This document shows, one piece after another, positions 1 through 6,674 of a DNA stretch of 20,493 bases. The notes beneath the pieces are model-generated. The model saw nothing but the letters and a program-made list of their open reading frames with translations. It made no database searches and was not told where the DNA came from. The stretch's first letter is position 1. Each line of letters begins with the position of its first letter. The stretch comes from an uncultured Collinsella sp. (GTDB lineage Bacteria > Actinomycetota > Coriobacteriia > Coriobacteriales > Coriobacteriaceae): contig URMO01000032.1 in assembly GCA_900549085.1 (NCBI GenBank), positions 1 through 20,493 of the forward strand, written 5' to 3'. The translations under genes and the position numbers were made by a program.

Positions 1-45
1 GCCTTCACAAGCCTCGTGGCCACATCCAGATAGCCTTCCCATAAT

Positions 46-227
46 CAGGTCTAATACTTTTCCCGAGAAGTGAACGAGCTTATTTGGACCACCGAAGCAT
101 CCACACTTTTCGAAGCAAAAACCGCAGGATTCCAATGACAAAACCGCAGGAAATAAGCCACCAAAAGTGTCGATGTTTCGGGGGTCCGTTTTGACTCGTT
201 CACTTCTCGGGAAAAGTATTAGACCTG
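46..227. repeat. Large inverted-repeat (MITE-like) element
   Basis: Perfect 33-bp terminal inverted repeats lie at 46-78 and 195-227 (ends CAGGTCTAATAC / GTATTAGACCTG). An imperfect inner stem continues inward (about 83-110 against 163-190), so most of the 182 bp can fold into one long hairpin. The loop holds a short direct repeat, AAACCGCAGGA, near 120 and 141. There is no coding capacity and no clear target-site duplication (flanks ATAAT and AAAAT). It is consistent with a non-autonomous mobile palindrome or MITE. Mobility is inference. Confidence 0.8.
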
Positions 228-264
228 AAAATAAGGCCCCTGCCCCCACCCCTAGCAACCGCCC

Positions 265-1367
265 CTACCAATGTTGACGCGCCTCGATAACCGTTTGCCA
301 AAGCTTAAACCGCTTCGTTTCGACGCGCTTGAGGGCAAAATATCGCTGTTCCTCGCTCATGGGCTTGTTAAAAATGGGTCGCTTATTCCGATGCAGCTTC
401 CGCCGGATGCGTTCGCACAGCCGGACGAGCTTGTCGTAGTCATTTGCCTGGTCAGTCGTCACGGTAAAGTACGCCACGCCGCTCAGCAGCTGTAACTCGT
501 TGCGGCGCTCGGCATCCTTGTGGATCTTCTCGCTTCCGTCGTGAATGGCATCGCTGTCGTAATCAATCAGCGCGGTCAGTACCTCTGGCAGCAGCCCGGC
601 CTTTACTTTATCCATGCCCACCTCGACTTTAGCCGCAAGCGTTATGTCGGGTGTGCGTTCCAACACGCAAAGCCTGCGATTGCGCCATCGTTGTATCCAT
701 CGCGGATGAAGACCTTCTTGTTGAGCTCGGCCTTGCCCAATGCATACCCGCCGTAGCGCGTAGGCAGCGACATAAACATGCACAGCCCCGACTCCCTCGG
801 AGAGCGCGACTCCTCGATCACATATGCAAGGAGCGCCTTTGCCTTCGCAAGATCTCTCACCTTGGGGGACTTCTCGATATACGCCGCAATGAGCTCCTTG
901 GTCGTGAGCCTGCCATCGCGCATGCCCGCATCCCTGCTTGTTACCCCACCGGGAGCAAGGTTATCCAGCCGATAGTCCGATGTCATGGCATAGCCGGCAT
1001 AGATGGCCTCCGCCGCATCGTCATCGTGCGCGGCCTGCAAAAACGCCAGCTCGGGAGAGCACACGTACGCATCCAGATCGCCCATCCAGTGGCCCAGCGA
1101 GATAAACGAACCCGCCGGGAGCTCGTTGGTGCACAGGTGCGTCTTAACGTGCTTGCTCCGCCGACGGTCGGCGCGCGACGGCACCAGCAAATCCAACGTA
1201 TCGATCCCCAGGTCATAGCGATCGATAACCTCCTGCGCTTCTTGATCCGAGAGCGCGCAGGCGCCTGCAATCGACACGACCTCTGGTTTCGAATCCCCAA
1301 ATCGAGGGTTCGGGACGTGCGCCAAGAGCGCCAGCGCAGCATTATGTGAAACGATAAAGTACCTCAT
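265..1367 (-). pseudogene. Frameshifted AbiEi-like protein with PD-(D/E)XK endonuclease-type domain
   Basis: The frame starting at ATG 1367 runs to a stop at 642 and ends ...GFACWNAHPT. Homology continues in the next frame, from about RTPDITLAAKVEVGMD, to a stop at 265. One missing base around 650-660 explains the break; joined, the product is about 366 aa. The N-terminal part matches the Coriobacteriia family of solitary proteins related to AbiEi (type IV toxin-antitoxin regulator). Its landmarks are a DLLVPSRADRR stretch and SPELAFLQAA. The C-terminal part resembles DUF559/Vsr-like nucleases: DYDSDAIHDG, then DAERRNELQ, then VTTDQANDYD. No RBS precedes ATG 1367, but an extended -10 sits just upstream, suggesting a leaderless mRNA. 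No AbiEii nucleotidyltransferase is adjacent. It could be a real mutation or an assembly error. The family is known only loosely and the nuclease activity is inferred. Confidence 0.75.
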
Positions 1368-1373
1368 GGCGCG

Positions 1374-1382
1374 AAGATAGCA
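1374..1382 (-). promoter_or_regulatory. Extended -10 promoter, probably leaderless start
   Basis: On the minus strand the sequence TGCTATCTT (TGn plus TATCTT) ends 6 nt before ATG 1367. The transcription start would therefore fall at or next to the start codon. No Shine-Dalgarno sequence is present in the gap, which fits a leaderless transcript of the kind common in Actinobacteria. Confidence 0.5.
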
Positions 1383-1520
1383 CGCGCGTCGGTGGCCGTT
1401 GGCAGTCCTGCTAAGTTTTCGACAAACAACCGGCGGATTTTCGCCGCGGCGCGTCCAAAGTGCTCATTCGTCGACGTCTACCTGCAAATCCGTCAAGCTT
1501 TTGGCAAGGTTGCCGCTCAA

Positions 1521-1562
1521 CTGACCAAAAGCTGACCATTTGCTTGCCTATTTGCTTGACGG
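1521..1562 (-). promoter_or_regulatory. Upstream motif shared with the second AbiEi-like gene
   Basis: On the minus strand this reads CCGTCAAGCA, a spacer, then two TGGTCAG units. The same set (CCGTCAAGCA followed by two TTTGGTCAG units) occurs at 17993-18033, upstream of the intact AbiEi-like gene. Both lie upstream of the gene on its own strand, about 155 and 55 bp from the start codons. It is probably a common operator or promoter element; function is inferred. Confidence 0.5.
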
Positions 1563-1769
1563 CACGCCCCCGCCAAAACACCCAGCGACTTCTTGGACGG
1601 TCGAAGCATCCATCCAACGACCGCGCGCCACGCCGCAATCGCCTCGTTAAGACAGCAGACGCCACCGGCCGCCAGTTCAAACACCGCCGGCCCCAACCGC
1701 GTGCATCGAGCACCCACCGCTGGGGTATCCTTGGAGCACATGCATCGCAAGCCACACAAAGGAGCCGCC

Positions 1770-2468
1770 ATGCGCACCGAGCTCGATGTTCCCTTTTCGC
1801 ACAAAGACGAGGCCAAGGCCCTGGGCGCCAAGTGGGACCGGGCCAAGAAGATCTGGTACGTGCCCGATGGCGTCAACCCCGAGCCCTTTGCCGCGTGGCT
1901 GCCCGGCGTGGATCGCTCCGACCCCAGCGCGCCCTACATCTACCTGGTGCTGGGCAAGCGCGAATGCTGGAAGTGCCACAAGCAGACGACGGTCGCGGCC
2001 TTTGGCATTCCGTATCGGGTGGCCGAGGACTCGGGCAGCAAGGCCGCGCCCAGCGCTGCACCCGCCATGGACGACGCAGGCCACATCGCGATCGATACCG
2101 CCCGCGCCAACGCCATAGCCATCGTCCCCGCGCTGGGCTGCGTGCCGGCCGAGATCCGCGACTACCTGCGCGAGCGCTGCGGCTACAAGCCCGTAACGTC
2201 GCGCACCACCAAGACCGTATCGCTCGCCAGCACCTGCACCGGCTGCGGCGCGCTGCAAGGCAGCCATTACCTGTTCGAGAAGTCCACGTCGCCGTTTGCG
2301 CTCACGGCCATCAACAAGCTGCCCGCGCTGGAGTTCGTGCGCGTGGAAGTCACCGGCGTCTACGGCATCCCCGCCAGCCAAGGCGACTTTGACCAGGCGC
2401 TCTTCACCTGGGCACGCGACCACCACACCCAGTTCCATAAGAGTCTGTTTGAGGGGATTTACCTGTAA
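1770..2468 (+). CDS. DUF5710 domain protein with zinc-ribbon-like cysteine pairs
   Basis: This is a 232-aa protein. ATG 1770 is chosen because AAAGGAG (1758-1764) sits 5 nt upstream; the longer open frame back to 1593 has no comparable RBS. Residues 1-45 match DUF5710 (VPFSHKDEAKALGAKWD then KIWYVPDG and AAWLP), a small domain found with DNA-processing and plasmid-type proteins and as stand-alone genes. Two CxxC pairs follow, CWKCHK near residue 67 and CTGCG near 155, compatible with one split zinc ribbon. There is no signal peptide or membrane segment, so it is cytosolic. It is transcribed divergently from the frameshifted nuclease gene, with about 400 bp between them, and is followed by a three-unit palindromic repeat. 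The molecular role is unknown. Confidence 0.8.
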   Translation: MRTELDVPFSHKDEAKALGAKWDRAKKIWYVPDGVNPEPFAAWLPGVDRSDPSAPYIYLVLGKRECWKCHKQTTVAAFGIPYRVAEDSGSKAAPSAAPAMDDAGHIAIDTARANAIAIVPALGCVPAEIRDYLRERCGYKPVTSRTTKTVSLASTCTGCGALQGSHYLFEKSTSPFALTAINKLPALEFVRVEVTGVYGIPASQGDFDQALFTWARDHHTQFHKSLFEGIYL

Positions 2469-2474
2469 GGCAAA

Positions 2475-2535
2475 ACTCGAAAATCGAGTCCAGATTTCCT
2501 CGAAAATCGAGTGTAAAAATCCTCGTAAATCGAGT
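2475..2535. repeat. Three tandem ~23-bp units, each with a CTCGA-AAA-TCGAG palindrome
   Basis: Units start at 2475, 2499 and 2522 with cores ACTCGAAAATCGAGT, CTCGAAAATCGAGT and CTCGTAAATCGAGT. They begin 7 bp after the stop of the DUF5710 gene. The stems are short (5-6 bp), so this looks more like an array of protein-binding dyads spaced about two helical turns apart than a strong terminator. There is no T-run after the stems. Confidence 0.7.
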
Positions 2536-2567
2536 ACGCGCAGGTAGTTGAATTGCCGACTCGAAGG

Positions 2568-2669
2568 CTACAGCCCCAGGATGTGCTCCAGATAGCCTTT
2601 GTTGAACCAGAACGATTGTCTGGTCATCCAACGTCCGTCGGGCAACTCGTAGGCGTTCCTCGAAATAAG
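2568..2669 (-). pseudogene. 3' relic of an unidentified gene (33 codons)
   Basis: The minus-strand frame reads LISRNAYELPDGRW, then MTRQSFWFNKGYLEHILGL and a stop at 2568. It is rich in Trp, Phe and Tyr, unlike a random GC-rich frame, and reads like the true C-terminus of a protein. An in-frame TGA lies directly upstream (2670-2672) and there is no start. I read it as the surviving tail of a gene whose front was replaced by the exported-protein region to its right. The family is not recognised. Confidence 0.4.
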
Positions 2670-2710
2670 TCACTAAAGTGAACTTACAAACGGAACGGCC
2701 CAAACACAAT

Positions 2711-2739
2711 GAGCTCGCATCCTTAATGGAAGCGAGCTC
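2711..2739 (-). terminator. Probable terminator after the 2769-3719 gene
   Basis: An 8-bp perfect stem, GAGCTCGC (2711-2718) and GCGAGCTC (2732-2739), encloses a 13-nt loop. On the minus strand it is followed by ATTGTGTTTGG, a weak T-tract. It lies 30 bp past the stop of the upstream minus-strand gene. Confidence 0.55.
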
Positions 2740-2768
2740 TTTACCGTTACACGAAAATACAAGTGGCT

Positions 2769-3719
2769 CTAGTTGGAATCGGGAACAACACCGACCAGGT
2801 TGAGTGTGACGTTGAACGTCGGAGCATCGACTCCCGTATCCAAGCCTGACATGTTTTGGCAAGCCTCTGTTGTGCCTTCCATCCACATGACAACCTTTAG
2901 ATTCGTCCCATCGTAACCAATACGCGCCAACTTAGCGGCGTTTACCGATGGTGCAACATACGCGTCGCCAGACCTCGTAGCAGCCCAATTATTACCATCC
3001 TCATCCACAAGATCAGTTCCCGAAACGTACGCATACTTCGGCGTCATGGTCTGCGAGAGAGAAGCATCAAACGGGTTGACACAGCTCCAGCCAATGGTCG
3101 GGTTGGAATCATTACCGTGGCCATTTGGCTTAATAGGTGCGTAAACAAGCTTAAGTTTGTTATCAATAAGGATTCCAACGCGCAAACTGCCCTTGATCTT
3201 ATTGAACCATTCATCCGAAGCGCCCTCGGAGGGAGTAATGATAACCGCGCCTTCGCCTTCGGCTCCATCGAGATAAACATCAGCTTCGCCCGTTTGGGTA
3301 ATGGTGTAGAGGGTATAGTCCGCAAGCGTATAGGCGTAGAATTCATCAGTGCTACCCGCAAGCGAATAATTGCCCTGAGCAATGTCTTTAATTGAAACCT
3401 TCTGGTATCCGCTTACATCCGTACCATCCCAAGAAGCAGGGACATACCAGTCCGCAGCATCGTTAGTGGAAGAAGGACTAATTTCATGACCAGACACCGT
3501 CGCAGAAGTACGGTGATCGCCGCCGTCATGAATGGGGTCCCCAGCCTTAACTATTTGGAGGACCATTCCGTTTGCCTGCGCACTTATGGAGCTAGAGACA
3601 GCGTCAACTCTGGTGTTACTGACGAACCAAGCATAGGTGGCAGACGCAAGCGCGATGCCCGCCATCACTACCGAGAGACTGGCGATGGCCAACTGACGCT
3701 TCATCTGATTAATATTCAC
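2769..3719 (-). CDS. Exported protein with SipW/TasA-like N-terminus (paralogue 1)
   Basis: This is a 316-aa protein starting at GTG 3719, chosen because GAGGAG lies 7 nt upstream; ATG 3704 is the alternative. Residues 6-32 form a basic-hydrophobic signal (MKRQLAIASLS...) ending in ASATYAWF. This resembles SipW-type signal peptides of TasA/CalY fibre proteins, where a GGTxAxF-like motif marks cleavage. The segment after it, VSNTRVDAVSSSISAQANG, is shared with the next gene upstream (VTNNKVDATTSTISAQSNA), so the two are paralogues. The rest is Asp/Gly/Thr-rich and probably beta-structured, with no LPxTG or C-terminal anchor. A terminator lies between the two genes, so this copy would be expressed by readthrough or more weakly. 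GC content and codon use are lower than in neighbours. No SipW peptidase is in the window. Fibre formation is inferred. Confidence 0.8.
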   Translation of the reverse strand: MNINQMKRQLAIASLSVVMAGIALASATYAWFVSNTRVDAVSSSISAQANGMVLQIVKAGDPIHDGGDHRTSATVSGHEISPSSTNDAADWYVPASWDGTDVSGYQKVSIKDIAQGNYSLAGSTDEFYAYTLADYTLYTITQTGEADVYLDGAEGEGAVIITPSEGASDEWFNKIKGSLRVGILIDNKLKLVYAPIKPNGHGNDSNPTIGWSCVNPFDASLSQTMTPKYAYVSGTDLVDEDGNNWAATRSGDAYVAPSVNAAKLARIGYDGTNLKVVMWMEGTTEACQNMSGLDTGVDAPTFNVTLNLVGVVPDSN

Positions 3720-3739
3720 TGGTCATCTCCTCTCGATAT

Positions 3740-3766
3740 AAAAAAGCGGGGGATTTCTCCCCCGCT
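3740..3766 (-). terminator. Intrinsic terminator between the two exported-protein paralogues
   Basis: On the minus strand the 9-bp perfect stem AGCGGGGGA / TCCCCCGCT (3745-3753 and 3758-3766) has a 4-nt loop and is followed by a run of six T. It follows the stop of the 3780-4577 gene by 13 bp and precedes the RBS of the 2769-3719 gene by only a few bases, so it can act as an intra-operon attenuator. Confidence 0.9.
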
Positions 3767-3779
3767 CGAATCACAGCTC

Positions 3780-4577
3780 TTACTCGTGGTTCTTAGCCTC
3801 AGAAGTTGCGCTGAAGTTAACCGTAATGGCCTTTGCAGCGTTCTTAAGGTTGGACAGGTTATTAGTCTTAATGGCCTCAGCCTCATCACCGTCGTAGAAA
3901 ATATACATGTCTACAACGACTTCCTTGGCCTCATCGCTGCCGTCAACCTTTAATGCGATCAAATTATTATCGCTAGAGGCACCGAGAATGGTGAACGGGT
4001 TGCCCTGATCCTTGTAACCACACAGGACCCAGTTGTCCCCATGCTTCACAAGGACGCGGAGTGATTTGTCAAACTGAGTATTTCCGGCAGTACCCAAAGA
4101 AGCGCTCTCGACAACGAGATCCTTGAGCGTTGAACCCTTGGAGCCGATTCGGAAGGTATTTTTAACAGCATACTGCCCGTCAACAGCCTCATCAGGAGTA
4201 CCAACGCTGATAGACTTGCCTTTCATGGCACCATTGTTGGCATCCGTGCCAAAAGCCGTGTAGAACGATCCAGCAGTGGCATAGTTTTTATCGGTGCCGC
4301 TCTCAGTCGCAAGGGCCCAGTGAGCGGGATAAAGAGCCTTGTTATCAACGGCAGATAGAACAGTTGAAGTCGCAGTCGTGGAGTCCTGACCGTCGGTCGT
4401 CTTCTCGCGGATATACATAAACGCCGCGTTCGACTGAGCGGAGATCGTGCTCGTGGTGGCGTCGACCTTGTTGTTCGTCACAAACCATGCGAAGGTGGCG
4501 GAGCCGAGGGCTACGGCTGCCACGAGGACCATGGCGATGGCGGCGCCCATTTGCTTCTTTAGTGCCTTGGTATCCAT
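3780..4577 (-). CDS. Exported protein with SipW/TasA-like N-terminus (paralogue 2)
   Basis: This is a 265-aa protein with ATG at 4577 and AAAGGGG just upstream; the frame is open further upstream but has no RBS there. Residues 1-32 are a lysine-bearing, strongly hydrophobic signal (MDTKALKKQMG then AAIAMVLVAAVALGSATFAWF). The GSATFAWF end resembles SipW-cleaved signals of TasA/camelysin proteins, as in the 2769-3719 protein. The mature region is small, polar, rich in Asp, Asn, Gly and Ser, and has no anchor. It is the promoter-proximal gene, followed by a strong terminator, so it is probably the more abundant member. Its base composition is less GC-rich than the flanking housekeeping genes. 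It may be a major surface-fibre subunit; it could instead be a secreted protein of other function. Confidence 0.8.
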   Translation of the reverse strand: MDTKALKKQMGAAIAMVLVAAVALGSATFAWFVTNNKVDATTSTISAQSNAAFMYIREKTTDGQDSTTATSTVLSAVDNKALYPAHWALATESGTDKNYATAGSFYTAFGTDANNGAMKGKSISVGTPDEAVDGQYAVKNTFRIGSKGSTLKDLVVESASLGTAGNTQFDKSLRVLVKHGDNWVLCGYKDQGNPFTILGASSDNNLIALKVDGSDEAKEVVVDMYIFYDGDEAEAIKTNNLSNLKNAAKAITVNFSATSEAKNHE

Positions 4578-4681
4578 GCGGACCCCTTTCTTTCCCCATT
4601 CATCCCAGATGACCCTCGAGAAGCCCGGAAGGGGAGCCCGCGCTTTCGTGTTGGATGTCGCTTGTCCATCCTTTAGACATG

Positions 4682-4702
4682 GAATTGAGAATACCACAAT
4701 TC
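4682..4702 (-). promoter_or_regulatory. Promoter with overlapping palindrome for the exported-protein pair
   Basis: The 21-bp dyad GAATTG-N9-CAATTC lies about 105 bp upstream of ATG 4577. On the minus strand TATTCT (4688-4693) sits between the arms, preceded by TGG, giving an extended -10 of the TGn type. A repressor bound to the dyad would cover the -10. No good -35 is visible. The binding protein is unknown. Confidence 0.5.
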
Positions 4703-4914
4703 TTACGATTTCCTTATGAGTTTTCGACAGCCTACATTCCGGCAGATTCATAGGTCTACCTCGAGTTATATATGGTGCTATGTGAACATCGTTTGCCTTA
4801 TTTAATCTCTCTCCCGCGCAGTCATAAGCCCCTCTTAAGGCTTGCGACCGCAGCGCCACGCCATCGCATACATTCACCCTCCGCCGAGCTTCGCCCGAGC
4901 CTCTCCCCACTCGC

Positions 4915-4920
4915 TATACT
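4915..4920 (+). promoter_or_regulatory. Candidate -10 for the 4975-5487 gene
   Basis: TATACT lies 55 bp upstream of the ATG, in the otherwise gene-free stretch between the divergent genes (4578-4974). No convincing -35 is seen. The rest of that stretch holds the divergent promoter at 4682-4702 and nothing else I can recognise. Confidence 0.4.
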
Positions 4921-4974
4921 GGTGTGACACGTGTAATTTCTGCCTGCTTAGCGAGCTATTTGTTGGGAGGGCCC

Positions 4975-5487
4975 ATGCCTGCCGCCAATCAACCCAAGGG
5001 AAGCGTTTCCACCGGATCGATCAAGCCGGTGACGCGCAAAGCCGTTCGTTGCCAGCGCGAAGTCGCTTGGCTGGTCACGCAAGCGGCCGGCAAGCTCGTC
5101 GCCACCACCGACGACGTCAACGCGCCCACGCCCAGCTTTGTGCTGGCCGCGGCGCTGTCGTTCGCCCGTGAACAGGAGCAGGCCGCACGTGACCGTGGCG
5201 ACGTAATCGACTACAAGGCCGTCATGGGCCCCGACCTTGCGAGCTTTTGTGCGGCTGCGGGGCTGCCCGCAGCGCCCAACACGCTTTCGGACGCGGGCTA
5301 CATGTTCACGCTCTCGGGCGCGGACCTCATCCGCGACCTCTACGCCTACTGTAGCGACCCGGGCGAACGCATGGGAGACGCGGCGCAGGTCAAGCCGGGC
5401 TACGCAATCAAGCTCGCGCTACGGCTGTTCTTGCTGGACGGCGCCGCTGGCAACGGCGCTACCTCCGCAGACAACGCCTCCGCATAA
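4975..5487 (+). CDS. Conserved-looking hypothetical protein, 170 aa
   Basis: ATG 4975 is chosen because GGGAGG (4965-4970) lies 4 nt upstream; the longer frame to 4924 lacks an RBS. The protein is cytosolic, with no signal or membrane segment. It is alpha-helical in character with a basic N-terminus (KPVTRKAVRCQREVAWLV) and a middle rich in Ala and Asp. Codon usage matches the GC-rich neighbours, supporting a real gene. It is a single-gene unit with its own candidate promoter and a strong shared terminator after it, divergent from the exported-protein genes. I do not recognise the family and assign no function. Confidence 0.65.
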   Translation: MPAANQPKGSVSTGSIKPVTRKAVRCQREVAWLVTQAAGKLVATTDDVNAPTPSFVLAAALSFAREQEQAARDRGDVIDYKAVMGPDLASFCAAAGLPAAPNTLSDAGYMFTLSGADLIRDLYAYCSDPGERMGDAAQVKPGYAIKLALRLFLLDGAAGNGATSADNASA

Positions 5488-5490
5488 CAA

Positions 5491-5528
5491 AAGCGCCGGG
5501 CCAGGAAATCAGTCCCGGCCCGGCGCTT
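5491..5528. terminator. Bidirectional terminator between convergent genes
   Basis: A 12-bp perfect stem, AAGCGCCGGGCC (5491-5502) and GGCCCGGCGCTT (5517-5528), has a 14-nt loop and A/T-rich flanks on both sides. It lies 3 bp past the plus-strand stop at 5487 and 7 bp past the minus-strand stop at 5536. Confidence 0.85.
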
Positions 5529-5535
5529 GTTCGTT

Positions 5536-6669
5536 CTACTTGTCCTCATCCCCTGCGGGCGAGTTCTTTTGGTTGCGGCGGTTACTCCAAGTCACGTTGT
5601 GTTCCTTGTAGTAATCGGGCGCCTCGTTGCCGCTCGCGCTAATGGGGTCGTTGCCGGTGAGGGTGTCGGCAATATCCTGCACGAACTTAACGAACAGGCT
5701 CGAATCGTCGGTCTCGGACGAATCAAAGTCAAAACCAAACTCCACCGCGCCGCCAATAATCTTGTCCACGCACTCCGGGTCGTCGCCATCCAGCCAAATG
5801 ACCACGGTGTACTTGTCCACATCGCCCACGCGGAAGTTCTTGTGGCTGATGGTCGTCACCACGTCTTTAGACGCAAACGGCTCGGTGTTGGGCTCGGGGT
5901 TGCCATCGGTCGCTGCCGCCGCATAGGTCGTAGGTTCGCCGTTGCGATACACCCTCACGCGCGCGGCCTTCTCCACGCCCTTGCTGGCGCTGACCACCTT
6001 GAGCTTGGCGCTATAGCCCAGATCGGTCTTGCCGGCGTTGCGGATATAGAAGGTGTACGCCACGTAGTTTTTGCCGTTGTGGCTGCCGTCGATGTCGTCC
6101 AGGTTGTCGGGCAGGTCCTCGGCAGCGATATTGGTGCCGTTGTCCAAGGCGTCGGCGGCCAGGCGCGCGGTGGCGTTGTTAAAGTCGCCATTGTCGGCAA
6201 TGGCAACGCCGCGGCGGAACAGCTCCAGGCGGTTGAGGTTGATGGTGAAGTTACCCATGTTTTCCTGCATAAACGACAGGGCGAACAACACGCCAAAGGC
6301 AAGCGCCAGCACCACGAGGGCCTTTTGCAGCTTGTCCATGCGCAGCAGCGCCGCGCCGATGCGCTCCATGCGACGCTTGGGCATATACATGGATACGACC
6401 GCGTCGGGGTCGATGTCGTCGAGGTCCTGGTCGGCCAACGCCTGCTCCAACTCCTCGATGCGCACCACGCCGCGGAGGTTGCGTTTGGGTTTGCGCTTGG
6501 GTTTGCCGAAGCGCTTGCGGGAGGCGGGAGTCTGCTCGGGCGCGGGGTCCTCGCCGGGCGCGTCCTCGGCATTGGCACCGGGTACGTCCTGCGACGTGTC
6601 CTCGGGCTGACCCTCGGGCAAATCCTCGGCAGCTTGATCTTTGTTGTCGTTACGCTTGAACAGTGCCAT
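5536..6669 (-). CDS. Single-pass membrane protein with extracellular beta-type domain
   Basis: This is a 377-aa protein with ATG 6669, 5 bp after the stop of the PilZ gene, with no strong RBS of its own, so it is probably translationally coupled. Residues 1-65 are a cytosolic, acidic Pro/Glu-rich tail followed by a basic patch (RKRFGKPKRKPKR). One transmembrane helix spans about 114-134 (LQKALVVLALAFGVLFALSFM region). The rest should lie outside the cell. It contains YVAYTFYIRNAGKTDLGYSAKL, which recalls the beta-sandwich of TasA/camelysin-type proteins, and ends in a Lys/Asn/Asp-rich tail. No sortase motif, enzyme motif or cysteines for disulphides stand out. Its pairing with a c-di-GMP receptor suggests a surface structure or envelope function under second-messenger control. 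That role is inference. Confidence 0.75.
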   Translation of the reverse strand: MALFKRNDNKDQAAEDLPEGQPEDTSQDVPGANAEDAPGEDPAPEQTPASRKRFGKPKRKPKRNLRGVVRIEELEQALADQDLDDIDPDAVVSMYMPKRRMERIGAALLRMDKLQKALVVLALAFGVLFALSFMQENMGNFTINLNRLELFRRGVAIADNGDFNNATARLAADALDNGTNIAAEDLPDNLDDIDGSHNGKNYVAYTFYIRNAGKTDLGYSAKLKVVSASKGVEKAARVRVYRNGEPTTYAAAATDGNPEPNTEPFASKDVVTTISHKNFRVGDVDKYTVVIWLDGDDPECVDKIIGGAVEFGFDFDSSETDDSSLFVKFVQDIADTLTGNDPISASGNEAPDYYKEHNVTWSNRRNQKNSPAGDEDK

Positions 6670-6674
6670 GGCGA

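Noticed and set aside
1..45. End of a gene entering from the left edge
   Set aside because: A minus-strand frame (LWEGYLDVATRLVK) is open to the edge, but 15 codons are too few to support a call.
1593..1769. N-terminal extension of the DUF5710 gene
   Set aside because: It has no RBS at the upstream start, and the domain begins exactly at ATG 1770 behind a good RBS.
2404..2886. Minus-strand frame spanning the end of the DUF5710 gene and the exported-protein gene
   Set aside because: It overlaps two better-supported genes, has no RBS and crosses the terminator and the palindrome array.
4578..4910. Extension of the 3780-4577 gene to an upstream ATG
   Set aside because: It would bury the signal peptide inside the protein and run through the promoter region. 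ATG 4577 has an RBS and starts the signal.
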